A DNA stretch of 42,061 bases from Oscillospiraceae bacterium (lineage in GTDB: Bacteria; Bacillota; Clostridia; Oscillospirales; Acutalibacteraceae). The notes beneath the pieces were generated by a model. It had not been told where the DNA came from, did no database searches, and saw only the letters and a program-made list of their open reading frames with translations. The stretch covers positions 1-42,061 of the forward strand of contig JAQXSC010000038.1 of assembly GCA_029218825.1 (NCBI GenBank). The letters are read 5' to 3'. Below, in pieces: positions 6,257-13,362 of the stretch. The stretch's first letter is position 1, and every line of letters begins with the position of its first letter. The position numbers and the translations under genes were made by a program.

Positions 6257-7612
6257 TTAAAAATCTTCTTCAATTAACCTTGAGGATATTACTTCATCAT
6301 CTTCAAATTTTGAAATAATAAAGTTATTATTCTCATCAACAGTAATCCCTAAGCCATGTTTTTTGCCGTTTAAATAATTGCCCAAGAAAATGAAATTTCC
6401 CTCATTATCAAAACGTGCGCCAATGCCCTTTGGCTGGTTATTCTCCCACTTTCCTATATGGGCTGTGCCGTCGCTGTTTCTAAAGCCGATGCCGAATCCC
6501 TGCCTTGAGTTATTCTCCCAATTTCCTACATAGTTTATCCTGCCGTTTTTATAATAAAATGAACCGAATCCGTTTCTTTTATCTTCCTTATACTCACCGT
6601 CATAAGCGGTTTTTCCCTCTGAAGTTACAGTTCTTCCGTATCCGTTTCTCATTCCGTTATCATCCAAACCGCCGAAATAACTATACTTTTCACCAACGCT
6701 TTCAATAACAGAAGTAGGCGTTTCATCTTTTACTTGAATTTCCTCATCATTGTAATTTTCAAATTCTTTTGTTGATTTTTCTTTATCTGCGGATTTTTTA
6801 TATATGGTTATGATATCCTCAAAATCATCATAATCGGATTTTCTGTGAGTATTTTCAATGATTTCGGTTTCAGGCTGATAATTACTCTCTGTGTTATTAT
6901 CAGAAGTTAAATCCAAATATTGTGCCTTTGTAATATCGTAACTTTGATTAAAATTTCTGTTAGGGTCAAAGTCATTTTCTACAAAGTTAAAACCTCCGAA
7001 ATTATCTACCGAATTATCTAAAATATGTATTTTCGATACAAGCATATCGTTGGGAACATTATTAAAATACACAAAGCCTTTGTTAGTAAAAGCAAGTGCG
7101 TAATAAACATTGTCCTCAGGTACTTCAAATCTTGGGTACAAATATGAAACTGTTGAATCTTCGAACTTATTTACGGTTTTTTCAATTACAAACTCACCAT
7201 CAACTACTTTAGGCAGAAAAGTCAAAGATTTGGACGTTTTGTCAGCAACATGGGAAATATACTCGGTTTTAAGCCAAATATGATTGTTGTCAAAATATAT
7301 TATTTGGTAAACGCTGTTATTTTCATCATAGCATTTTACTACATATCCGTTTTCGTCAACAGGCTCCGCTTTTTGCAATAAAACACTGTTTTTGTATATT
7401 TTCCAACTTAACGGAGAATTTTCAGTCATATTAAATACATAGGAATACTCGTCCTCACCTACAAGTTGTACCGAACGATTAGACTGCTGTTTACTGCCGC
7501 TGCTGAAAAAGTTTGAACGTACTCCTGATAAAAAGTCTGTAGCAAAATCCAAGGGATTGTATTCAGCATATGCAAAACCGTAAAATAATAAATCCTTATA
7601 TGATTCTTTCAT
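6257..7612 (-). CDS. MORN-repeat protein with a unique N-terminal half
   Basis: The 451-residue protein starts MKESYKDLLFYGFAYAEYNP. It has no signal peptide and is probably cytoplasmic. Residues 1-240 are of unrecognised type, rich in Phe, Tyr and Asn. About 240-305 is an acidic, disordered linker. From about 310 to the end lie at least five MORN repeats of about 22 residues (for example YDGEYKEDKRNGFGSFYYKN and YVGNWENNSRQGFGIGFRN). MORN repeats form beta-hairpin ladders that mediate protein contacts or lipid proximity, so this is likely a scaffold. The ATG at 7612 is preferred over an upstream GTG that overlaps the AGGTG ribosome binding site. The gene lies after the pfkA terminator. No promoter of its own is obvious. 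Confidence 0.75.
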   Translation of the reverse strand: MKESYKDLLFYGFAYAEYNPLDFATDFLSGVRSNFFSSGSKQQSNRSVQLVGEDEYSYVFNMTENSPLSWKIYKNSVLLQKAEPVDENGYVVKCYDENNSVYQIIYFDNNHIWLKTEYISHVADKTSKSLTFLPKVVDGEFVIEKTVNKFEDSTVSYLYPRFEVPEDNVYYALAFTNKGFVYFNNVPNDMLVSKIHILDNSVDNFGGFNFVENDFDPNRNFNQSYDITKAQYLDLTSDNNTESNYQPETEIIENTHRKSDYDDFEDIITIYKKSADKEKSTKEFENYNDEEIQVKDETPTSVIESVGEKYSYFGGLDDNGMRNGYGRTVTSEGKTAYDGEYKEDKRNGFGSFYYKNGRINYVGNWENNSRQGFGIGFRNSDGTAHIGKWENNQPKGIGARFDNEGNFIFLGNYLNGKKHGLGITVDENNNFIISKFEDDEVISSRLIEEDF

Positions 7613-7625
7613 ATAGTTCACCTTT

Positions 7626-7662
7626 TAAAAATGGCACAATATATTTTCATACATTGTGCCAT
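7626..7662 (-). terminator. Intrinsic terminator of pfkA
   Basis: ATGGCACAAT (7662-7653 on the minus strand) pairs perfectly with ATTGTGCCAT (7640-7631), extended by four inner pairs to a GAAA tetraloop and followed by UUUUU. It is a strong 14-bp hairpin placed six bases after the pfkA stop. Confidence 0.9.
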
Positions 7663-7668
7663 CAATAA

Positions 7669-8637
7669 TCAAATTGAAATTGTCCTTGCTATATCGTATA
7701 GGTTCTTATCAAAAATTCTCGGCATATCAAGAGCCTCGGTAATATCATAGTCAACAATTTTTCCGTTATTCATTGCTACTACTCTGTTACCCTTACCCTC
7801 CGCAAGAAGGTCAACAGCCTTATGTCCCATTAATGAAGCCACAACTCTGTCTCTTAATGTTGGTGAACCGCCACGCTGAACATGACCCAAGATTGTTGCT
7901 CTTGCTTCAATACCCAGTCTTTTTTCAACGTACTTTGCTAAATCGGATACACCGCCTACACCCTCGGCAACAACAATGATAAAGTGCTTTTTACCTGTTT
8001 TCTGTGTTTCAACTATTCTTGAAATAACGTCTTTTTCTACGTCATATTCAATTTCAGGTACAAGGATAGCAGTTGCACCGCAGGCAATACCAACCTGTAA
8101 AGCAATATCACCGCATCTGCGACCCATAACTTCAACGATTGAGCATCTGTCGTGGGATTGAGCAGTATCACGGATTTTATCTATCATACCAATAGCAGTA
8201 TTCATCGCTGTATCAAAACCAATTGTATATTCGGTACAGGCAATATCGTTATCAATAGTTCCGGGAACACCGATACAGTTTACACCGGCATTTGTTAACG
8301 CTCTTGCACCTGCAAATGAACCGTCACCGCCGATAACAACTACACCTGATATTCCAAGTTCTTTACAATGAGCAGCCGCTTTCTTCTGACCCTCAAGAGT
8401 TTTAAATTCCTCACTACGAGCAGTATAAAGCATTGTACCGCCGTTGCCGATAATGTCCGATACAGAACGAAGATTCATCTGCTCAACATCACCGTTAAGC
8501 AATCCGTTATAACCACGGTAAACACCGTAAACATCCATTCCCTTTGCAATACCTGAACGAACAACCGCACGTACGGCAGCGTTCATACCCGGTGCGTCAC
8601 CGCCGCTTGTTAATACTGCAATTTTCTTTTTAGCCAT
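7669..8637 (-). CDS. pfkA: ATP-dependent 6-phosphofructokinase
   Basis: A 322-residue PfkA, close to the usual 319-320. It has the ATP-loop SGGDAPGMN at 11-19, GGDGSFAGA, the fructose 6-phosphate motif GTIDNDI (Asp in the catalytic position), MGRRCGDIAL and ILGHVQRGGSPT. The first motif's Gly after GGD-AP is typical of ATP-using rather than pyrophosphate-using enzymes. It makes fructose 1,6-bisphosphate, the committed step of glycolysis, as a cytoplasmic tetramer. The longer upstream reading frame is excluded because GGAGG lies just before the ATG at 8637 and a sigma-A promoter lies inside that extension. The gene is transcribed alone, with its own promoter and terminator. Confidence 0.97.
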   Translation of the reverse strand: MAKKKIAVLTSGGDAPGMNAAVRAVVRSGIAKGMDVYGVYRGYNGLLNGDVEQMNLRSVSDIIGNGGTMLYTARSEEFKTLEGQKKAAAHCKELGISGVVVIGGDGSFAGARALTNAGVNCIGVPGTIDNDIACTEYTIGFDTAMNTAIGMIDKIRDTAQSHDRCSIVEVMGRRCGDIALQVGIACGATAILVPEIEYDVEKDVISRIVETQKTGKKHFIIVVAEGVGGVSDLAKYVEKRLGIEARATILGHVQRGGSPTLRDRVVASLMGHKAVDLLAEGKGNRVVAMNNGKIVDYDITEALDMPRIFDKNLYDIARTISI

Positions 8638-8670
8638 ATAAATAACCTCCAAATAGGAAAATACAAGTAT

Positions 8671-8699
8671 ATTATAATACAAAATACAATTTATGACAA
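8671..8699 (-). promoter_or_regulatory. Sigma-A promoter of pfkA
   Basis: TTGTCA (8699-8694), a 17-bp spacer and TATAAT (8676-8671) on the minus strand, between the azlD stop and the pfkA ribosome binding site. Five of six and six of six consensus positions match. Confidence 0.85.
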
Positions 8700-8729
8700 T
8701 AGGATATTGACAAAAATTTAGCAATCTTT

Positions 8730-9062
8730 TTAAAAAACAAACTGGACTAACATCATATACAGCACAGTTCCTACTCCGATTGACAACAGCATATTATGTT
8801 TTATTTTATGCAATAATGCCACCACTATTATTGAAATTGCCTCAGGAATACCGTAAGTTCCGCCTTCTGCAAAAGATACGTCTTTCAGGCAATACACAAC
8901 AAGCATAGCAATTAATGCGTAAGGCAATACCTTGCCTAAATATGTAACAAACTTTGGAACAGGTCTTGAGCCTTTAAACAATATAAACGGCAAAGCCCTT
9001 ATAAGCAAAGTTATTACAGCCAAAATTCCTATTGTGATTAGTGCTTGTGGGTAAGTTTGCAT
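8730..9062 (-). CDS. azlD: AzlD family branched-chain amino acid exporter subunit
   Basis: A 110-residue hydrophobic protein with four predicted membrane helices, including ITIGILAVITLLIRALPFIL and YLGKVLPYALIAMLVVYCL, the usual AzlD pattern (RxxPFxL near residue 25, then LPxAxxAMLV). AzlD pairs with AzlC to export branched-chain amino acids or their analogues. Its ATG shares one base with the azlC stop (TGATG), so the two are translationally coupled and probably made in equal amounts. Downstream is the pfkA promoter. Confidence 0.88.
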   Translation of the reverse strand: MQTYPQALITIGILAVITLLIRALPFILFKGSRPVPKFVTYLGKVLPYALIAMLVVYCLKDVSFAEGGTYGIPEAISIIVVALLHKIKHNMLLSIGVGTVLYMMLVQFVF

Positions 9063-9778
9063 CAGTTGTCAAGCCTCCTTAACAGGGAGTCTTTTCTGAA
9101 CAGCAATCCGAAAAATATCAGTATCATTGCAACAATAAGGAAATACGAAGTCAGTTCAGTAAAGAATATCTTAAAAATAATCAGAGGTACAGCAGAACAT
9201 AGCAAACCTATTATTGCAGGTTCTCTTGTTTTTGCACTTTCCCATTGTTCAACAAAAATCACTACAAAAAGCGCTGTCATAACAAACTCAATGCCCTTTG
9301 GATTAAAGGGTACAAGTTCACCGAAAACTGCTCCTAACGTGCAACCGCATATCCAATATATGTGATCAAAGAGAGTGATAAAGAAATAAAATTTTCCTTT
9401 GTTTACATCTTTAGGCGGATTTTGAGATACAACCAAAGAAAAGGTTTCATCGGTCAATCCGAATATACAGAAAAATTTATATTTTCCCAAACCCTTATAT
9501 TTTTCAATTATAGATAACCCGTAAAATACGTGTCTGATATTTACGGCAATAGTCATAACTATTGCAGATAAAACGCTAAAGCCTGACTTAAAGAGTTCAA
9601 CTTCTACATACTGCAAAGAACCTGAATATACAGTCAATGCAGAAATGGGAGCCAAGATAAAACTATAACCTGCCTTTGCAAGTAAAACTCCGAACCCAAA
9701 CCCTAAAAACAAATATCCGATTAACACAGGGATAGTTAAAGGGAAAGCGGCTTTTATTGCTTTCTTTGTACTGTTCAT
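9062..9778 (-). CDS. azlC: AzlC family branched-chain amino acid exporter
   Basis: A 238-residue membrane protein of the AzlC/YgaZ family. KAAFPLTIPVLIGYLFLGFGFG opens the conserved N-terminal block, YSGSLQYVEVELF follows (family: SGAxQF), and NIRHVFYGLSI matches the family's NxRHxLYG signature. TDETFSLV is also conserved. With AzlD it forms an exporter for leucine, isoleucine, valine or toxic analogues. I use the ATG at 9778, six bases after AGGTGG; a GTG at 9787 lies inside that site. It follows the methyltransferase gene after nine bases. No amino-acid-responsive leader such as a T-box is visible upstream. Confidence 0.9.
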   Translation of the reverse strand: MNSTKKAIKAAFPLTIPVLIGYLFLGFGFGVLLAKAGYSFILAPISALTVYSGSLQYVEVELFKSGFSVLSAIVMTIAVNIRHVFYGLSIIEKYKGLGKYKFFCIFGLTDETFSLVVSQNPPKDVNKGKFYFFITLFDHIYWICGCTLGAVFGELVPFNPKGIEFVMTALFVVIFVEQWESAKTREPAIIGLLCSAVPLIIFKIFFTELTSYFLIVAMILIFFGLLFRKDSLLRRLDN

Positions 9779-9787
9779 AATATCCAC

Positions 9788-10909
9788 CTAACAGGTGTAA
9801 AACATATACACCTGACATTTTAACATTCCGTTATATAGTTTTCTTCTTTTATCGGCTTTTCTGCCGAATATTTTTTCAAAATCATCATCAGGGCTGATGA
9901 TAGTATAACTTTTGCCCTTGGATCTAATAAACTTTTTTCCCATTACTCTATACAGTTTTTCAGCCTCTGTAACATCTAAAAGTCGTTCTCCGTAGGGTGG
10001 GTTTGTAATTACCGTCTGATATTCAGCGTCAAATTCAAAATCTTTTATATCACGCTTAACAAAAGTAATTCTGTCATCAACACCTGCTCTTTTTGCATTT
10101 AGCCTTGCAATTTCAAGGGCATTTTCGTCAATATCGTATCCGATTGCTTTAAAACTGCAATCCTTATTAATTAATTCTCTTGCAAAATTTCGCTCCTGTT
10201 CCCAGACTTCTTTAGGTACTTGTTCCCAACTCTCAGCGGCAAATTTTCTGTTAAGTCCGGGGGCAATTTTCATCGCTTTTAATGCAGCCTCAATCAGAAT
10301 TGTACCGCTTCCGCACATTGGGTCAACTACGAAATGATTTGACCTTACCCTTGATAAATCAACCATAGCCGCTGCAAGAGTTTCCTTAATAGGTGCGTCA
10401 TTCGAATCCCTGCGATAACCTCTCTTATGAAGGCTGTCACCTGAAGTATCAAGCATTATGGAAACTCTGTCATTCATAATTAAAAACTGAATTTGGTGGA
10501 CAGACCCTGTTTCCTCAAACCAAGAAAGCAGGTATTTCTCGGAAAGGCGGTTTACTACTGCTTTCTTAATGATTTTCTGACAGTCCGGTATGGATTTTAA
10601 TTTTGAATTAAGGCTTTTGCCTTTAACAGGGAAAGCGTCTGTTTTTGAAATGAATTTATCCCAAGGAATAGATTTTACGTTTTGGAATAAGTCCTCAAAA
10701 GATTCCGCTGTAAATTCTCCAAGCAGAATTTGAATCCTTTGTGCATAACGTGATATGATGTTAGCCCTTGCCATTGTGTTGAAATCTCCGCAGAATACCA
10801 CTCTGCCGTTTTCTGCCACTGCATTTTCTATTCCGTTGAATTTCAGTTCATTTGCACAGATTCCCTCTAAACCCAATAAACAGGGGGCTGTGAATTTTAA
10901 ATCTTTCAT
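9788..10909 (-). CDS. THUMP-domain class I RNA methyltransferase (YpsC/RlmL-N type)
   Basis: A 373-residue protein. An N-terminal ferredoxin-like/THUMP region (1-160, beginning FTAPCLLGLEGICANELK) precedes a UPF0020 Rossmann methyltransferase domain. The S-adenosylmethionine loop is DPMCGSGTILIEAALKA and the catalytic NPPY motif is NPPYGERL. The family includes the N-terminal half of E. coli RlmKL (m2G2445 in 23S rRNA) and Bacillus YpsC. It methylates RNA, although older annotations call it a DNA methylase. GGAG precedes the ATG at 10909. It begins after the yabR terminator, so expression needs readthrough or a promoter I cannot see. Confidence 0.92.
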   Translation of the reverse strand: MKDLKFTAPCLLGLEGICANELKFNGIENAVAENGRVVFCGDFNTMARANIISRYAQRIQILLGEFTAESFEDLFQNVKSIPWDKFISKTDAFPVKGKSLNSKLKSIPDCQKIIKKAVVNRLSEKYLLSWFEETGSVHQIQFLIMNDRVSIMLDTSGDSLHKRGYRRDSNDAPIKETLAAAMVDLSRVRSNHFVVDPMCGSGTILIEAALKAMKIAPGLNRKFAAESWEQVPKEVWEQERNFARELINKDCSFKAIGYDIDENALEIARLNAKRAGVDDRITFVKRDIKDFEFDAEYQTVITNPPYGERLLDVTEAEKLYRVMGKKFIRSKGKSYTIISPDDDFEKIFGRKADKRRKLYNGMLKCQVYMFYTC

Positions 10910-10931
10910 TTACAACTCCGTATATTACCAA

Positions 10932-10961
10932 CAAAATGGGTATCGGTTTTCCGATACCCAT
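10932..10961 (-). terminator. Intrinsic terminator of the yab cluster after yabR
   Basis: Minus-strand ATGGGTATCGG (10961-10951) pairs with CCGATACCCAT (10946-10936) over an AAAA loop. This perfect 11-bp stem is followed by UUUGUU. It starts five bases after the yabR stop. Confidence 0.85.
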
Positions 10962-10965
10962 AAAA

Positions 10966-11436
10966 TTATTTTCTTGAACCGTTGCCACGTCGACTGTAAC
11001 CACGTGACTCGCCTGTGGATTTCTTTAAGTCGGATATTTTATCCTCGCTTGTCTGCTTAAACTTTGACATCATATCCTCAAAAGAACCGCCTCTGCTCTG
11101 TGTACTCTGCCACTCAAAATCCCCGGGACTTGTAACAGGGGGAGCAGGTTTATAAGGTTTGCGTGTACGGGGCTTTTGCTGTGGTTTTCGCTCTCTTGAA
11201 GGTTTAGGTAAAGTTTGCTTTATTGAAAGAGCGATTTTGCCGTTATCAGAAGGCAGTACTTTGACTTTTACTTCCTGTCCGACCTTTAGATGTTCACTAA
11301 TGTCGCTTACGTAAGTTTGAGCAACCTCTGATATATGTACCATTCCTGTTTTGCCGTTAGGCAAATCAATAAAAGCACCGAATTTTGTTAAACCTGAAAC
11401 CTTACCCTCTATAATTGTACCTACTTCAATATCCAT
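10966..11436 (-). CDS. yabR: S1 RNA-binding domain protein, YabR type
   Basis: The 156-residue protein opens MDIEVGTIIEGKVSGLTKFG and has one S1 domain (about 1-75; GMVHISEV and LKVGQEVKVKVLPSDNGKIALS are characteristic). A basic Pro/Arg/Lys-rich tail follows, then a short helical end. YabR-like proteins associate with ribosomes or RNA, and their exact role is not settled. The ATG at 11436 matches the family N-terminus and has GGGGA five bases upstream; an ATG four codons earlier is possible. It is the last gene of the yab cluster, as in B. subtilis, where yabR follows divIC. Confidence 0.9.
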   Translation of the reverse strand: MDIEVGTIIEGKVSGLTKFGAFIDLPNGKTGMVHISEVAQTYVSDISEHLKVGQEVKVKVLPSDNGKIALSIKQTLPKPSRERKPQQKPRTRKPYKPAPPVTSPGDFEWQSTQSRGGSFEDMMSKFKQTSEDKISDLKKSTGESRGYSRRGNGSRK

Positions 11437-11451
11437 ACTATTCCCCATCTT

Positions 11452-11823
11452 TTAATTTCCTGAAACGTTTATAAAAACACGCTCACCGTTTTTTAAGTAA
11501 TTTAAATCCTCTCTGGCTATATTCTCGATATAGTCGTCACGTTCAGCACCCTTATAATTCTTAATATCCTTTAATTCATCGATTTCGATTTCCGTAATTG
11601 AGATTTGTTTATTCAATTCATCAAGAACTGCCGTTTGTTTAGCAATCTCATTACTGATTGAAATAAGTGTAAATGCCGAGAACACAACGAAAGCAAAGAC
11701 CGCAATACATAAAGGAATATACAACAAACGGATTTTCTTTTTATTCTTATTTTTCCTGTTTACCTTTACTTCTTTTATTTCTCCGTTTAGTATGTATTCT
11801 TTGTTTTTTTCTTCTCTTTTCAT
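11452..11823 (-). CDS. divIC: Septum formation initiator, DivIC/FtsB family
   Basis: A 123-residue bitopic division protein. It has a charged cytoplasmic N-terminus (1-32), one transmembrane helix (about 33-52, LLYIPLCIAVFAFVVFSAF), an extracellular coiled coil (about 58-85) and the C-terminal block REDLNYLKNGERVF, the DivIC motif (family: ARexLgyvkpGE). It acts in the FtsL-DivIC-DivIB divisome subcomplex. The only credible start is the ATG at 11823, which lies 77 bases inside the 3' end of yabQ in another frame. No alternative start exists before the transmembrane segment. Confidence 0.92.
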   Translation of the reverse strand: MKREEKNKEYILNGEIKEVKVNRKNKNKKKIRLLYIPLCIAVFAFVVFSAFTLISISNEIAKQTAVLDELNKQISITEIEIDELKDIKNYKGAERDDYIENIAREDLNYLKNGERVFINVSGN

Positions 11824-12262
11824 CCTGTTTCACCCTAATAAAAACTATATGTGCAAATTTGAAAATAAGCATACTGATTTTCTTAATAATATTTATAATA
11901 TTATACATTATTTTGTTGCTGATTTTCAATAGGTATTTTAATATTTTTTTGCAAAATTTGATTAAATTTGGGTAAATTTTCTCAAGTAACGGTGATATTG
12001 TTTTGCTAAATATAAAAAAACCCATTATCTCACCGATAATTACAAATAACCGAGTATTTCCCTCTATAAAAGCAAGGTCATAAAAAAACGTAACGCCACC
12101 GCAGAAAAGCATAAAAACAATGTCGGTTATCAAGTAACCTATGTACCTTGTAAATCCGAATTTATGGAACAGTTTAAACAACTCATAAATTAAACCGAAA
12201 ATAAAGCCGAGAGGTAATGAAAATGCAAAGGCAATCAGTAGTTGAAATAAAGTAAAGTCCAT
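11747..12262 (-). CDS. yabQ: Spore cortex biosynthesis protein YabQ
   Basis: A 171-residue membrane protein with three or four N-terminal helices (LLIAFAFSLPLGFIFGLIYELF and TDIVFMLFCGGVTFFYDLAF among them), the hydrophobic YabQ pattern, and a long basic tail (from about 140) rich in Lys and Arg. In B. subtilis YabQ localises to the forespore membranes in the mother cell and is needed for cortex formation. It is coupled to yabP (TAATG, one shared base). The last 26 codons overlap the start of divIC in a different frame, so the basic tail is partly dictated by that overlap. Confidence 0.88.
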   Translation of the reverse strand: MDFTLFQLLIAFAFSLPLGFIFGLIYELFKLFHKFGFTRYIGYLITDIVFMLFCGGVTFFYDLAFIEGNTRLFVIIGEIMGFFIFSKTISPLLEKIYPNLIKFCKKILKYLLKISNKIMYNIINIIKKISMLIFKFAHIVFIRVKQDEKRRKKQRIHTKRRNKRSKGKQEK

Positions 12263-12531
12263 TATTTAAAAATTCTCTGAAATAATGATTTTTGCTCTTT
12301 GCCTTGAAAATATTGCAGGGAATTTACTTTCCCCTCTACTTCAACATCTCCGGTATCAAGGTTGAGTTTACTGATATGCAGTTGTGAACCTCTGATAACC
12401 AAACCTCCAAGATTAGTATCAAGGTTGACAATTTCCTCGTTAAAACCTGACACGTCCTTTACTCCGCTTAGGCTCAGTTTTTTTCGACAATCAAGTATAA
12501 GGTTGTGTTGGGCTGTCTTTTGTTCAGTCAT
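12262..12531 (-). CDS. yabP: Sporulation protein YabP
   Basis: An 89-residue protein of the YabP/YqfC family: HNLILDCRKKLSLSGVKDV, then FNEEIVNLDTNLGGLVIRG and LHISKLNLDTGDVEVEGKV are all characteristic. YabP is a small sporulation protein encoded with YabQ; it is not essential in B. subtilis. Its Shine-Dalgarno GGAGG (12542-12538) lies in the 3' arm of a 10-bp hairpin with CCTCCATATA as partner in the opposite arm. Translation may therefore depend on opening that structure. Confidence 0.92.
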   Translation of the reverse strand: MTEQKTAQHNLILDCRKKLSLSGVKDVSGFNEEIVNLDTNLGGLVIRGSQLHISKLNLDTGDVEVEGKVNSLQYFQGKEQKSLFQRIFK

Positions 12532-12537
12532 AAAATT

Positions 12538-12569
12538 CCTCCATATAGTGATAATACATTATATGGAGG
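12538..12569 (-). promoter_or_regulatory. Hairpin enclosing the yabP ribosome binding site
   Basis: On the minus strand CCTCCATATA (12569-12560) is followed by a 12-base loop and TATATGGAGG (12547-12538), a perfect 10-bp stem. The 3' arm contains the whole GGAGG used by yabP, six bases before its ATG. There is no U tract, so this is not a standard terminator. It also separates rqcP (housekeeping) from yabP (sporulation). Confidence 0.65.
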
Positions 12570-12579
12570 AAAAAATTAA

Positions 12580-12822
12580 TTATGTTGCAATTTCGTACAT
12601 AGAAGACGCATTTTCCTTTGTGGTATGTTCAACTACCTGTAGCACTCTTATCTTAACAGACTTTGCGCCTAAATAGATTTCAACTATATCGTTTTCTTTT
12701 ACATTGTATGATGCACGTGCAACCTTGCCGTTTACTAATATTTTACCTGCATCACAGGCTTCGTTTGCAATAGTACGTCTTTTAATTAAACGTGATACCT
12801 TTAAATATTTATCTAATCTCAT
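12580..12822 (-). CDS. rqcP: RqcP (YabO), S4-domain ribosome quality control factor
   Basis: The 80-residue protein starts MRLDKYLKVSRLIKRRTIAN and is one S4 RNA-binding domain (KILVNGKVARASYNVKENDIVEIYLG). This is the RqcP/Hsp15-like family that works with RqcH to add alanine tails to nascent chains stalled on 50S subunits. The start at 12822 has GGAG six bases upstream. A longer frame reaching 12867 would run into a GC-rich structured leader and is not supported. It sits between hup and yabP, as yabO sits next to yabP in B. subtilis. Confidence 0.93.
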   Translation of the reverse strand: MRLDKYLKVSRLIKRRTIANEACDAGKILVNGKVARASYNVKENDIVEIYLGAKSVKIRVLQVVEHTTKENASSMYEIAT

Positions 12823-12990
12823 TTTATTCTCCAAAATCAAGAAAGCGTGAGCACCATATGCGTGCACTTTCTTTAGCCATCGCTCGTGCGCACGCAGGGC
12901 GCAACTGAGTGGGCAATATAAATTGTTATTTTTTATTTGATAGAAAAATTAGATGAATTAACAGAAATGCATAATTGTTTTCCAACCACT
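12823..12990 (-). promoter_or_regulatory. Long GC-rich structured leader of rqcP
   Basis: Between the predicted promoter and rqcP lies a leader of about 170 nt. Bases 12841-12920 are 44/80 G+C, and 12881-12900 are 16/20, in an otherwise AT-rich neighbourhood. It holds the palindrome CGTGCGCACG (12885-12894), a stem AAGAAAGTG/CGCTTTCTT just upstream of the ribosome binding site, and GCGTG/CACGC segments that can pair in more than one way. I see no match to a named riboswitch or T-box. Confidence 0.45.
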
Positions 12991-13027
12991 GACAATTTTA
13001 TCAATAATAAGAAGTTTCCTATCAAAT
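12935..13027. repeat. 9-bp inverted repeat pair around the rqcP promoter
   Basis: ATTTGATAG at 12935-12943 and CTATCAAAT at 13019-13027 are exact inverted copies bracketing 75 bp that contain the predicted rqcP -10 region. The right copy includes the -35 hexamer. Confidence 0.4.
12997..13025 (-). promoter_or_regulatory. Probable sigma-A promoter of rqcP
   Basis: TTGATA (13025-13020), 17 bp, then GATAAA (13002-12997) on the minus strand, directly after the hup terminator. The -35 is good and the -10 only fair. Confidence 0.45.
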
Positions 13028-13051
13028 GAAAAAGCCGACGGAAGTCGGCTT
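13026..13051 (-). terminator. Intrinsic terminator of hup
   Basis: AAGCCGAC (13051-13044) and GTCGGCTT (13039-13032) form a perfect 8-bp stem with a TTCC loop, followed by UUUCAUUU on the minus strand. Confidence 0.9.
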
Positions 13052-13067
13052 GCTTTCAAAATACTGA

Positions 13068-13343
13068 TTATTCGTTTACAGCGTTCTTGAATGCTGCACC
13101 TGCTTTGAATGCAGGAACTTTTGAAGCAGCGATTTCAATGTTTTCGCCTGTTCTTGGGTTGATACCTGTACGAGCGTTTCTCTGACGCTGCTCAAATGTA
13201 CCAAAGCCTACTAACTGTACCTTATCGTCAGCCTTTACTGCGTCGATAATTGTTTCGATTGTAGCACTTAATGCCTTTTCAGCATCTTTCTTTGAAAGAC
13301 CGCTTTTTTCAGCAACAGCAGCAATTAATTCTGTTTTGTTCAT
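13068..13343 (-). CDS. hup: DNA-binding protein HU
   Basis: A 91-residue HU. It opens MNKTELIAAVAEKSGLSKKD, has VQLVGFGTFEQRQRNARTGI and NPRTGENIEIAASKVPAFKAG (the DNA-embracing beta arm with the intercalating proline), and ends FKNAVNE. HU is the main nucleoid-bending protein. The start is the ATG at 13343 with GGAGG nine bases upstream, 19 bases after the mazG stop. It interrupts the mazG-rqcP order known from B. subtilis and ends at a strong terminator, so it probably acts as the end of the spoVB-mazG-hup transcript. Confidence 0.97.
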   Translation of the reverse strand: MNKTELIAAVAEKSGLSKKDAEKALSATIETIIDAVKADDKVQLVGFGTFEQRQRNARTGINPRTGENIEIAASKVPAFKAGAAFKNAVNE

Positions 13344-13362
13344 AATATAATTCCTCCAAAAT

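Noticed and set aside
8695-8712. Second pfkA promoter or operator from the TTGTCAATA/TTGTCATAA repeat
   Set aside because: The first copy serves no -10 at proper distance; the repeat is short and probably chance in AT-rich DNA.
11673-11975. Plus-strand open frame opposite divIC/yabQ with hydrophobic translation
   Set aside because: It is antisense to two recognisable genes, has no ribosome binding site and is low-complexity.
12823-12867. Longer rqcP reading frame starting in the leader (codons reading HAYGAHAF)
   Set aside because: No ribosome binding site before it, while GGAG and the conserved MRLDKYL N-terminus support 12822.
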